Origin: an uncultured Saprospiraceae bacterium
GTDB taxonomy: Bacteria > Bacteroidota > Bacteroidia > Chitinophagales > Saprospiraceae
NCBI GenBank assembly: GCA_937967535.1
Contig: CALCMV010000287.1
Span: 1-22,248 of the forward strand
Length of the DNA stretch: 22,248 nucleotides
Direction of reading: 5' to 3'
The notes beneath the pieces were generated by a model. That model saw nothing but the letters and a program-made list of their open reading frames with translations. It ran no database searches and was not told the DNA's origin. Positions 7,908 through 15,329 of the stretch are shown here, piece after piece. Each line of letters starts with the position of its first letter. Position 1 is the stretch's first letter. Position numbers and translations under genes: made by a program.

Positions 7908-8000
7908 AGTTAATAGTTGATGGTTTATAGTTTATAATTCATAGAAAAAAATATAGGAAACTTATCTTTACTGTGAACTATAAACCATCAACTATTAACT
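7908..8000. repeat. 93-bp element with perfect 25-bp inverted ends
   Basis: Positions 7908-7932 (AGTTAATAGTTGATGGTTTA, then TAGTT) and 7976-8000 are exact reverse complements around a 43-bp loop. The direct word ATAAAAAA lies a few bases outside both ends, too weak to call a duplication. It lies 41 bp upstream of the DUF2853 start codon, so it is likely transcribed as a leader hairpin or forms a boundary between divergent promoters. Confidence 0.65.
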
Positions 8001-8299
8001 GTCGTATAAAAAATCAACGCAAGTATAATCAATCCCAACAATTATTCACACTTTTTTGTAACAAAACCGCTATCTTGCGGCTTATTTTTTGAAATTTGGT
8101 AAATTTTTATACCTAATTTATCATTTACACTATATCATTGGAATTATTTTGTTTTGTAAATCATTATAAATTAGGGAACACGAAGACAATAATCTACTCA
8201 AAATGAAGAAGCTATTTTTTCTATATATTTGATTAAGGAATGGTTTGTCCAACTACTTACAAATATACAAATAACACATTCATTTTTACAGAATAAATA

Positions 8300-8351
8300 A
8301 ATACACGAATAACGGGTTAACGGGTATACGAGTTAACGAATACACGAATAA
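8300..8351 (+). repeat. Word-type direct repeats preceding asnS
   Basis: AATACACGAATAA occurs at 8300-8312 and again at 8339-8351, with GGTTAACGG and AGTTAACGA variants between. The second copy ends 4 bp before the asnS ATG, where a ribosome-binding site would be expected; no Shine-Dalgarno sequence is present. Confidence 0.6.
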
Positions 8352-8355
8352 AAAC

Positions 8356-9879
8356 ATGCACCAATACATAAAAGAAATCGGACAGCACGAAGGCAAGCAA
8401 GCCACTTTAAAAGGTTGGGTAGCCAACATCCGCGAATCTAAAACCAACATCTTCGTCGTTTTGCGCGATGGCACGGGTTTTATGCAATGCGTCATTGGCT
8501 TGGATGATGTCGGCGAAGCACAATTTGAAGCTGCCAAACGCCTCTCGCTCGAAAGTTCGCTTGCCCTCACAGGCAATATCATCAAAGATGAGCGACAGAT
8601 GGGCGGCTACGAACTGCAAGCTACTTCGCTCGAAGTATACGGCTACGCAAAAGACTATCCCATCAAAGTGAATGAAAACGAACATGGTGTCCGCCACCTC
8701 GCTGACCGCCGCCACCTTTGGCTACGTTCCAAGCGTCAATGGGCGATTATGCGTGTACGGAATGAGATAAAAATGGGCATCCACGAGTTCTTTCAGGACA
8801 GAGGATTTATGCAGATGGACGCGCCGATTTTTACGGGCAATGCCTGTGAAGGAACGACCACACTTTTTGCAACGGATTTCTTTGGCGATGAGGCATTTCT
8901 TTCTCAGTCCGGTCAATTGTACGGCGAAGCGATGGCAATGGCACAAGGCTTAATATATACTTTTGGACCAACTTTTCGCGCCGAAAAATCGGACACGCCA
9001 CGCCACCTCGCCGAGTTTTGGATGATAGAACCCGAAATGGCATTTTACGACAATGAAATGAACATGGATTTGATTGAGGCGTTCATCAAACACGTCATCA
9101 ATCGCGTCTTGGAAAAGTGCAAAGTAGAGTTGGAAGCTCTTGACAGAGACACAGAAGCACTCGCCAAAGTCAACCAAGAATTTCCGCGTGTAGCTTATAC
9201 AGATTCCGTCAAAATATTGCGCGGTGAAATGGAAGTCAATGGCAAAAACGCCATCGCCGTACAAGAAGCCGACCTCGCCGCCGCCAAGCAAGGCATCGAA
9301 GACAATCTGAAAGACATCGCCGAGCGCGAAACCGCCATAAAAGCCGGCATGAAAAAAGGCGCACGCAAATTCAACGAAGCCAAAATCGCCGCACTCCGCA
9401 AAGAAATCGCCATCATGGAAGAGCAAGTTCGCAACATCCCAAAATGGATAGAATCAGCGAGGAATTTCAAAGACGGCGAAGACTTTGGCGGCTCGGACGA
9501 AACGGTACTCACCCGCGTATTCGACTCCCCGGTGATGGTCTATAATTGGCCCACCAAAATCAAGGCGTTCTATATGAAAGAAGTGGAAGGCGACCCGGAC
9601 CATGTAAAAGGTGTTGACCTACTCGCCCCCGAAGGTTACGGCGAAATCGTCGGTGGCTCGGAACGGGAGACAGATATTGAAATTTTGTTGAGAAAGATAA
9701 AAGAACACGAACTTCCGATGGAAGAATTTGAATGGTATCTTGACCTCCGCCGCTTTGGTTCTGTGCCACATGCAGGATTTGGATTGGGTTTGGAGCGTAT
9801 CGTGCGTTGGTGTTGTGACCTCGACCATTTGCGGGAGACGATTCCTTTTCCGCGTCGTTATGGAAGGTTATTACCATAA
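8356..9879 (+). CDS. asnS: Asparaginyl-tRNA synthetase with large coiled insertion
   Basis: Charges tRNA-Asn with asparagine in the cytoplasm. The 507-residue protein has an N-terminal OB-fold anticodon-binding domain (about 1-105) and a class II catalytic core. Motif 2 is FGPTFRAE near 203-210 with RHLAEFWMIEPE, and motif 3 is GFGLGLERIV near 474-483. The ending RETIPFPRRYGRLLP separates AsnRS from AspRS. It is some 40 residues longer than the common bacterial enzyme (about 466). The excess lies in about 288-382, a charged, coiled-coil-like insertion (LAAAKQGIEDNLKDIAERET, EAKIAALRKEIAIMEEQVRN) between motifs 2 and 3. I think related insertions may exist in Bacteroidota AsnRS but cannot confirm it. 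The start is the ATG just after the word repeat; no alternative ATG upstream is in frame. Confidence 0.96.
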   Translation: MHQYIKEIGQHEGKQATLKGWVANIRESKTNIFVVLRDGTGFMQCVIGLDDVGEAQFEAAKRLSLESSLALTGNIIKDERQMGGYELQATSLEVYGYAKDYPIKVNENEHGVRHLADRRHLWLRSKRQWAIMRVRNEIKMGIHEFFQDRGFMQMDAPIFTGNACEGTTTLFATDFFGDEAFLSQSGQLYGEAMAMAQGLIYTFGPTFRAEKSDTPRHLAEFWMIEPEMAFYDNEMNMDLIEAFIKHVINRVLEKCKVELEALDRDTEALAKVNQEFPRVAYTDSVKILRGEMEVNGKNAIAVQEADLAAAKQGIEDNLKDIAERETAIKAGMKKGARKFNEAKIAALRKEIAIMEEQVRNIPKWIESARNFKDGEDFGGSDETVLTRVFDSPVMVYNWPTKIKAFYMKEVEGDPDHVKGVDLLAPEGYGEIVGGSERETDIEILLRKIKEHELPMEEFEWYLDLRRFGSVPHAGFGLGLERIVRWCCDLDHLRETIPFPRRYGRLLP

Positions 9880-9946
9880 AAAAATAAAATCAACCGCCAC
9901 TCCTAACTTGTTGATTTTGAACAATGTATTAGTAAAAAAATGTCTA

Positions 9947-10636
9947 ATGAAAGTAAACATTTGCTTGAGTATAATTTCGATTTTTCTTATAGTCGGTTGT
10001 ATTGGGAGTAAAGTATATCCCACTAATAGTACGAGTGATTTTTTTGAAGGGAAAATTATTTATGACATTAATTATATCTCTAAACAAGAAAATGTTTCCA
10101 ATGAACAAATACAAAAATTCGTTGGTTCAAAGATGATTTTCTACACCAAAGACGGCAATACAAGAAAGGAATATTATAATACAGAAGGAAAGTTAGTTAG
10201 TTTTCGGATATTCAATCAAAAAGACCATATGAGTTACATGATGCTTGCCGATGAAGATACTATTTTCTACTACGACCCGATTGTTGAAGAATTTGATAAC
10301 GAAATTAAAAAGGAAGAAAAAATATACATGATTGCTGATTATGAGTGTAGTAAAATATCTGTTATTTCGACACCTAAAGCGGGTTTTGATAAATATGGTA
10401 TTAATTCCTCGAACTATTATATCACTCCCAAACTCAAAGTTAATACAGAGTGGTTCTCAAACTTTAATGAAGGTGCTTATAATACTGTTGTTTTACTCGG
10501 AAAAGGATGTTCATTAGGCATTGACCTATCCGCGAAATGGTGGGATCAAGAACTCAGAGCAACAGAAGTTATTCCCGAAAAATTGGATGATAAATTATTT
10601 ATCATAAACAAAAACAAACCTATGAAAGAGATATAG
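9947..10636 (+). CDS. Hypothetical lipoprotein
   Basis: A 229-residue protein with a lipoprotein signal: a hydrophobic stretch CLSIISIFLIVG followed by Cys18, so probably anchored to the outer membrane. The ATG at 9947 is chosen because it starts this signal; a longer frame reaches back into asnS and is spurious. The mature part begins with EGKIIYDINYISKQ and continues with strand-rich text (MIFYTKDGNTRKEYYNTEGK). This resembles the GLPGLI or DUF4412-type small beta proteins of Bacteroidota, but I cannot assign the family with certainty. No enzyme motif is seen. It follows asnS by 67 bp on the same strand, with visibly more AT-rich codons than asnS. Confidence 0.72.
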   Translation: MKVNICLSIISIFLIVGCIGSKVYPTNSTSDFFEGKIIYDINYISKQENVSNEQIQKFVGSKMIFYTKDGNTRKEYYNTEGKLVSFRIFNQKDHMSYMMLADEDTIFYYDPIVEEFDNEIKKEEKIYMIADYECSKISVISTPKAGFDKYGINSSNYYITPKLKVNTEWFSNFNEGAYNTVVLLGKGCSLGIDLSAKWWDQELRATEVIPEKLDDKLFIINKNKPMKEI

Positions 10637-10746
10637 GAATGACGCATCAAAATACAATGTGTTCGTCAATTTTGAATTTCACATAAAAAATATTAACTTG
10701 TTTGTCATGTAAATAAATTACAAATCAGTGCATCAATCAGGTGAAT

Positions 10747-10784
10747 TATTTACTCATTTATTCATATTCTCATTTACTCATTGG
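10747..10784 (+). repeat. ATTTACTC word repeats before a start codon
   Basis: Imperfect tandem of CATTTACTCATT and TTATTCATATTC, ending 7 bp before the start of the next gene. It is one more instance of quasi-tandem text next to a start codon in this window. Confidence 0.5.
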
Positions 10785-10791
10785 TTAATGT

Positions 10792-11673
10792 ATGATAATA
10801 GCCAATCCAATATATCACATCGTCTTTCTCCGTTTAATGGAGCATGAACGTGCCGCCAAGTTCTTTTTAAGTACTATCATCAACCAAGAGATAGAATCTT
10901 TAGAAAGACGACCATACGACCCGCTACCCACGTTTAAAGAAATAAGTTTTCGGGCAGCTTGCATTGATTATATAGTCAGCATCAAAACGGACGGAGGGCA
11001 AATCAAGAAAATTCTCGCTAAAATTTGGATGGTAAAAGAGCAATTTGATTCAGTATGCTTCAGAAGTTACCTAACAGAGCGCAAAGAACAGGAGGCTCCC
11101 AATCACGAAAAAGTAATCTTACCTACTACATGGATATATGTTCTGGGTTTCACACTTCCCGAAGTGGAGACTGCCTGTGCACATATAGCAGAGCAGTATC
11201 GGGATATGATTAATCAGTCTATAGTGGAAGAAAATAATTTCATCAAACGTTTGCCTTACGATACCTATTTGATACAAGCTCCCCGAATCACCGACAGATA
11301 CACAACAAGACTGGATAAATTATTGAGTATTTTTGAACAAAATAACTTTCTCGCAGATACAGAAATCATAAAAGAGTACGAGCATGAAATAGATGATGAA
11401 GAAATAAAAATAATTGCCGACATGCTGTATTATACCGGTGTTGCTTCCAAAGTCAGAAAAGAAATTGAAAACGAACATGAAGCACATCGCACCATCAATG
11501 AAATGATGAAGAATAAATTGGGACCACTTTGGAAAAAGATTGAAGAACAGCAAAAAATGATTGATGAAAAGCAAAAAATGATTGACGAAAAGCAGAAGAT
11601 GATTGATGAAAAGCAGAAAATGATTGACGAAAAAGAGAAAGTATTAGCAGAGAGATACAAAGAAGCAACTTAA
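10792..11673 (+). CDS. PD-(D/E)XK (Rpn-like) nuclease family protein, probably catalytically inactive
   Basis: The 293-residue protein has the layout of the Rpn/'PD-(D/E)XK nuclease family transposase' group of Bacteroidota: an N-terminal ANPIYHIVFLRLMEHERAAK, a restriction-endonuclease-like core, and a C-terminal coiled coil. In active members the core reads roughly (L/V)D-F, then about 18 residues, IE-I-Q-K, then RFRRYL. Here Asp59 (CIDYIV) and FRSYL (90-94) are kept. The usual Glu and Gln positions read K77 and W79 (LAKIWMVK), so metal-dependent cleavage should be lost. The alignment is from memory of the family and needs no gap. Residues 254-281 are four repeats of QKMIDEK. Possible roles are a decayed paralogue, a regulator, or a dominant-negative partner. 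It stands between repeats and a PagL-like gene, with 30 bp to the latter. Confidence 0.75.
   Translation: MIIANPIYHIVFLRLMEHERAAKFFLSTIINQEIESLERRPYDPLPTFKEISFRAACIDYIVSIKTDGGQIKKILAKIWMVKEQFDSVCFRSYLTERKEQEAPNHEKVILPTTWIYVLGFTLPEVETACAHIAEQYRDMINQSIVEENNFIKRLPYDTYLIQAPRITDRYTTRLDKLLSIFEQNNFLADTEIIKEYEHEIDDEEIKIIADMLYYTGVASKVRKEIENEHEAHRTINEMMKNKLGPLWKKIEEQQKMIDEKQKMIDEKQKMIDEKQKMIDEKEKVLAERYKEAT
11551..11634 (+). repeat. Four tandem 21-bp units in coding sequence
   Basis: Four consecutive copies of a 21-bp unit encode QKMIDEK four times, differing only by A/G and T/C third-position changes. Being a multiple of three, gain or loss of units would change the coiled-coil length without breaking the frame. 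Confidence 0.85.
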
Positions 11674-11742
11674 ACAGCAACCTAATTTGAATATTTTTTG
11701 TAAATGAATAAAGAAAAACCCGCGTTCTATTTGCCCGAACTA

Positions 11743-12888
11743 ATGCGGCGCAAGCCGGAGGCATTAGGCTACGGTTCACTTTTACATTTTACATTTTTCA
11801 TTTTATATTTTTCATTCAATACAAATGCCCAAACCCTCAAGGGCATCACCTTCGAACCCAATATCCACTACGGGCGCATCATCAAACACACCGCTAAATT
11901 TACCGCTGATGTAAGCGGCAATACCATTGGCATTGAATTAAATCTCATCAAAAAAACGTATGGCAGAGAGGAATGGCAAGCACATCAAGACTATCCTTCC
12001 TTTGGGGTGGCAGTGAGTTATTTTAATTTTGGTGATAAAGCGGTTTTTGGGGCTGCGATAGGGGCAGTGCCGAATTTTACCTTTAAATTTTTGGAGAAAA
12101 AACGCTTACATGCACATTTTCGTGTGGGGGCTGGTTTGGCTTATTTGACTCAACCCTTCAATATTGCGGAGAATCCTTCGAATAATGCCATTGGTTCGCA
12201 TATGAATGGTATGGTAACTTTTCGATTGGGTACCGGCTATCAGTTGAATGAAAAATGGACACTGCAAAGTTCGCTTTCCTATACGCATTTTTCCAACGGG
12301 GCATCCAGCCTTCCGAATCTTGGCTTGAATATTCCTGCGCTCAATCTTGGTTTTACCTACATTCCCCAACCGCTTCAAAGCAGCGATTTTTTAGCTGCCA
12401 CTACACCACGCACCCGCGACCCCAAAATCCAATTCAGCCTCATGCAAGCCTTCGCACTAACGGAAACCATAACGCCGGGCGGACCGAAATTTCCTGTTCA
12501 TATCACCGCAATCTCGGCGGGGCGCAACATGGGTTATGCCAATCGGCTGTGGGCAGGTTTGGAGTACGAATTTAATTATGCGGTATTCGATTTTATGAAT
12601 CACATCGGACAATTTGAAACCCAACAACAACGCCGCCGCAATGCCACCCGCCTCCTGATTTTTGTAGCCGACGAAGTGACTCTCGGCAATACCAGTATGT
12701 GGTTTCAGGCAGGGACATATCTCACGCGCTCTTTTCTCCAACCGGGCTTGATTTATGCCAAATTGGGTGTCCGTTATCATTTTCGATTCAAAGACAAAAA
12801 AACGCCGAACCTGCACTTGGGCGTGTATATGAAATCGCATCAGGTAGTGGCAGAACATCTTTCGATAGGTTTGGGTCTTAGCTTATAA
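11743..12888 (+). CDS. Acyloxyacyl hydrolase / lipid A deacylase, PagL-like outer-membrane protein
   Basis: Predicted outer-membrane beta-barrel that removes an acyl chain from lipid A. The motif THFSNGASSLPNLGLN is the PagL signature, with His and Ser as the catalytic pair (residues 182 and 184 from this start). The residue 14 after the His, Glu in Pseudomonas PagL, is Asn here. At 381 residues it is about twice the length of PagL; many Bacteroidota homologues are similarly long. The ATG at 11743 is chosen over 11704 because it gives the shorter N-region before the hydrophobic LLHFTFFILYFSF and the NTNA-Q cleavage site. Both starts remain possible. The hydrophobic segment is encoded by TTTACATTTT-type word repeats. 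It may act with the O-antigen ligase next door in shaping LPS, which is inference from proximity. Confidence 0.82.
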   Translation: MRRKPEALGYGSLLHFTFFILYFSFNTNAQTLKGITFEPNIHYGRIIKHTAKFTADVSGNTIGIELNLIKKTYGREEWQAHQDYPSFGVAVSYFNFGDKAVFGAAIGAVPNFTFKFLEKKRLHAHFRVGAGLAYLTQPFNIAENPSNNAIGSHMNGMVTFRLGTGYQLNEKWTLQSSLSYTHFSNGASSLPNLGLNIPALNLGFTYIPQPLQSSDFLAATTPRTRDPKIQFSLMQAFALTETITPGGPKFPVHITAISAGRNMGYANRLWAGLEYEFNYAVFDFMNHIGQFETQQQRRRNATRLLIFVADEVTLGNTSMWFQAGTYLTRSFLQPGLIYAKLGVRYHFRFKDKKTPNLHLGVYMKSHQVVAEHLSIGLGLSL

Positions 12889-12890
12889 CC

Positions 12891-13212
12891 GAACTTTGGA
12901 CATTAGGGAATTCGGAAACTGGTCTCGGCTGAGCCGAGAAGGTAAAATACTCATAATCAATAAATGTATTATTTATGTTTTATTATAAATTATTTTTATT
13001 GTAATGTTTATTTTACTGATAAGAAAACAATTGCATATTAGTTAAGTGGTTGGACTGAACTAAGCGACACTTTCAGTTTTCATAATTCATTGAAAATGAA
13101 TTATTTACTTAAACTTAAACTTAAACTTAAACTTAAACTTATTCTTAAACTTGTACTTGTACTTCCACTTAACCTAATTTCTAATTTCCCAGTTACCTAA
13201 TTTCCAAAGTCC
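12891..13212 (+). repeat. Repeat family D, copy 1 (expanded)
   Basis: Starts 2 bp after the PagL-like stop with AACTTTGGACATTAGGGAA and ends AGTTACCTAATTTCCAAAGTCC-like, the inverted form of the start. A hairpin TCTCGGCT-G-AGCCGAGA lies at 12923-12939. The internal AATCAATAAATGTATT and TTTTACTGATAA blocks match the other D copies. A further stretch is inserted near 13040-13170, containing a 10-bp hairpin (ATAATTCATT-GAA-AATGAATTAT) and an AAACTT tandem, so this copy has absorbed other repeat material. It separates two convergent genes and may serve both as terminator. Confidence 0.65.
13107..13170. repeat. AAACTT tandem words inside family D copy 1
   Basis: About ten units of ACTTAA/AACTTG type. 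They share order and variants with the 5586-5624 tandem, suggesting a common source rather than independent slippage. Confidence 0.6.
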
Positions 13213-13251
13213 ATTCTAAGCAACGCGACAAAACGATGCTTCCGGCGGGTA

Positions 13252-15078
13252 TTACTCTATGCCGAGTCGTTGTAGCAACTCGCGTTTGCGAGGATAGGAG
13301 TCACTCAATTTATTTGCCCATTCTATAGTTTTCCGGCGGTCTTTCAGATTGTAATGCAGCACCGCAATATTGAAAATGACAACCTGATTGTTGCGATTAA
13401 TATGATGGGCTTCGAGCAAGTATTTTTTCGCGCCATCGTAATCTTTTAGTTGCCCTTTAATAGAAGCCAAATCGGTCAAAACCTTATAATTATAAGGATT
13501 CAATTGATAGGCTTCGGTAAAATATGCTTGTGCTTGCGGATAGTTGCCTTGATTATTTGCAATAATACCTGAATACCATGAAAGAGGAAATCCAACATGG
13601 TCGAGCGTAAAAAAAGTTGATTTTGCTTGTGCAATCAAACGCTTTTTTTCTTCATCGGGCGTACTGTCAATGTATACAATTCGCATGGATTTTTCGCCGA
13701 CATAACGATGATAACCCAATACCAAATTCAAAGATAAACCCGCCAAAACCAACAACAATAATACCCGAATATCTAACTTAAAAGGTAATTTAAATGAATA
13801 CAGAAGTTGAGGTTTCGCATTATTTCCATAAAAAAACAAGATAGCAAACAGCAGCATTAGCCATATTTGATGTTCTATGCGTTCTGCGGGAAAACTCAAA
13901 TTTGCAATAATAAGATAGCCAATTAATCCGCTTAACAGTATCCAAATATTCAGGCGGGTGTCGGCATCTGCATTTTTAAGTGATTTAAAAGCTGCAAAAA
14001 AGGCAGTGAAAAAGATACCCACATAAGCCAAAAAGCCCATTAAACCATTTTCCGAAAAAACCCATATAAAATCATTATGCGGACGCTGAAAAAAGATGTC
14101 TTTATCATAATCAAAAAGGTCTGCAATACCATTTTTCGGAAAAAATATCTCCCAATTGCCTGCACCTACACCTGTGAATGGTTTTTCCTGAATTAGCAGA
14201 CAGCTTTTTCCCCAAATCTTGAAACGTTGATTGGCGGATGAGGAGGAAACGTATTCAAATACATTAAAATTTTCTATATACACATCAAAATCATCATCAT
14301 AAAAATAATAACGCGCCCATACCATACCAATCAAAACCGCCGCAACAGTTGCGAATCCAATAATTTTTTTTATATTGAAAAATGATGTAATTCTTTGAAA
14401 ACCAATCACAAAAAACAAAGCCGAAACAGCCAATGCCACATAAACGGCGCGGGTTTGGAGGAGCAATAAAATAAAAATTTGCACTACAATCAATCCAAAA
14501 CAAGCGATGCGCCATGTTTGTTGTTTTAATTGGTTTGCGAATAATGCATTAAAAATCAGCGTCAGAAAAAGGAAGGAACAGAGTAGATTGCGCTGCGCGG
14601 AAAAACCTTTGATAGCTGTAAATTCTTTGTATGCCAGGTCAAAAATCCTAGGCGATTTGCTCATTTCCCAAAATACATTGCCCAAAACAAGGAGTGTCAC
14701 CACGACATTGCAAACGAGGATGATGCCGACTACCTTTTCGCCATATTCGGAGAGTAAAAACCGCAATATCAGACAGACCACAAATGCGACGAATATCCTC
14801 TGAACGGCAAATATCCCTTCGGCAGTATTCAATGCCCAAAATAAGGAAAGGGCAGCGACCAAATACCACAACAAAAAACAAGCATCGAACCAAGAGAGTG
14901 TCCTTATTTTCCTTGAAGATATTTCTCTGAAAAATAAAAAACCACCCAAAATCAACACCACCGACAAGCACAAAAAACGCGGAACCAATGCCACATCAAC
15001 CGCCGTATTCAAATGAAAAACAGGTGTGATAACTAAGAGGGCTGCAAGGAATAATATGATGCGGATTTCAGGTTTCAT
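13252..15078 (-). CDS. O-antigen ligase family protein (Wzy_C) with C-terminal TPR domain
   Basis: A 608-residue inner-membrane protein with about twelve hydrophobic segments between residues 5 and 455, for example IRIILFLAALLVITPVF and IFILLLLQTRAVYVALAVSA. The large periplasmic loop before residues 332-345 carries RPHNDFIWVFSENG, the His-Glu motif region typical of WaaL/Wzy_C enzymes, which join polysaccharide to lipid A core or a related acceptor. After the last membrane segment, residues about 505-600 form TPR-like units (NNQGNYPQAQAYFTEAYQLN and LKDYDGAKKYLLEAHHIN), probably a periplasmic protein-interaction module. Ligase, polymerase or protein O-glycosylation ligase cannot be told apart by sequence. 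TACTTTTG at 15086-15093 matches the -7 box TAnnTTTG but lies so close to the ATG that the transcript would be nearly leaderless. It is monocistronic. Confidence 0.85.
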   Translation of the reverse strand: MKPEIRIILFLAALLVITPVFHLNTAVDVALVPRFLCLSVVLILGGFLFFREISSRKIRTLSWFDACFLLWYLVAALSLFWALNTAEGIFAVQRIFVAFVVCLILRFLLSEYGEKVVGIILVCNVVVTLLVLGNVFWEMSKSPRIFDLAYKEFTAIKGFSAQRNLLCSFLFLTLIFNALFANQLKQQTWRIACFGLIVVQIFILLLLQTRAVYVALAVSALFFVIGFQRITSFFNIKKIIGFATVAAVLIGMVWARYYFYDDDFDVYIENFNVFEYVSSSSANQRFKIWGKSCLLIQEKPFTGVGAGNWEIFFPKNGIADLFDYDKDIFFQRPHNDFIWVFSENGLMGFLAYVGIFFTAFFAAFKSLKNADADTRLNIWILLSGLIGYLIIANLSFPAERIEHQIWLMLLFAILFFYGNNAKPQLLYSFKLPFKLDIRVLLLLVLAGLSLNLVLGYHRYVGEKSMRIVYIDSTPDEEKKRLIAQAKSTFFTLDHVGFPLSWYSGIIANNQGNYPQAQAYFTEAYQLNPYNYKVLTDLASIKGQLKDYDGAKKYLLEAHHINRNNQVVIFNIAVLHYNLKDRRKTIEWANKLSDSYPRKRELLQRLGIE

Positions 15079-15114
15079 AACTCGTCAAAAGTAATATATT
15101 TATTTGACTTTTAA

Positions 15115-15306
15115 TTGGACTTTGGACATTGGGGAACTCGAAAACTGGTCTCGGCTGATTCGAGAAGATAAAAGATTCATAATCAATAATTTGTATTTTA
15201 TTTCAAATTAATTTTATTTTAATTTTTATTATACTGATAAATAACAAATTATATCTTCGTTACCCTAATTTCCTAATTTCCCAGTTACCTAATATCCAAA
15301 GTCCGG
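15115..15306 (+). repeat. Repeat family D, copy 2
   Basis: The ends TTGGACTTTGGACATT and AATATCCAAAGTCCGG are inverted repeats. Inside are an imperfect hairpin TCTCGGCT-GATTCGAGA, the AATCAATAATTTGTATTTTA block and TACTGATAAATAACAAATTA. The hexamer TTTTAA flanks both sides (15109-15114, 15307-15312), consistent with target duplication though AT-rich. It fills most of the gap between the divergent O-antigen ligase and DUF429 genes. Confidence 0.7.
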
Positions 15307-15329
15307 TTTTAAGTTCTCTGACAAATAAA

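Larger units (their letters stand above)
7868..8355. other. Spacer between divergent DUF2853 and asnS genes
   Basis: No gene. It must hold the promoters of both divergent genes, but no full -33/-7 pair of the Bacteroidota type stands out. It contains a perfect 25-bp inverted repeat (7908/8000) and the direct words before asnS (8300-8351). The stretch about 8005-8290 is AT-rich with nothing recognised. Confidence 0.45.

Noticed and set aside
8950..9426. 158-codon minus-strand frame
   Set aside because: Antisense to asnS and rich in Phe/Gly because of the charged coiled insertion on the other strand.
9728..9946. Upstream extension of the lipoprotein frame into asnS
   Set aside because: It would overlap asnS by 150 bp and precede the lipoprotein signal; the ATG at 9947 gives a proper signal peptide and lipobox.
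13107..13170. AAACTT tandem as a CRISPR array or telomere-like repeat
   Set aside because: Units are 6 bp with no spacers and irregular variants, and the stretch is only about 60 bp inside a chromosome-like context.
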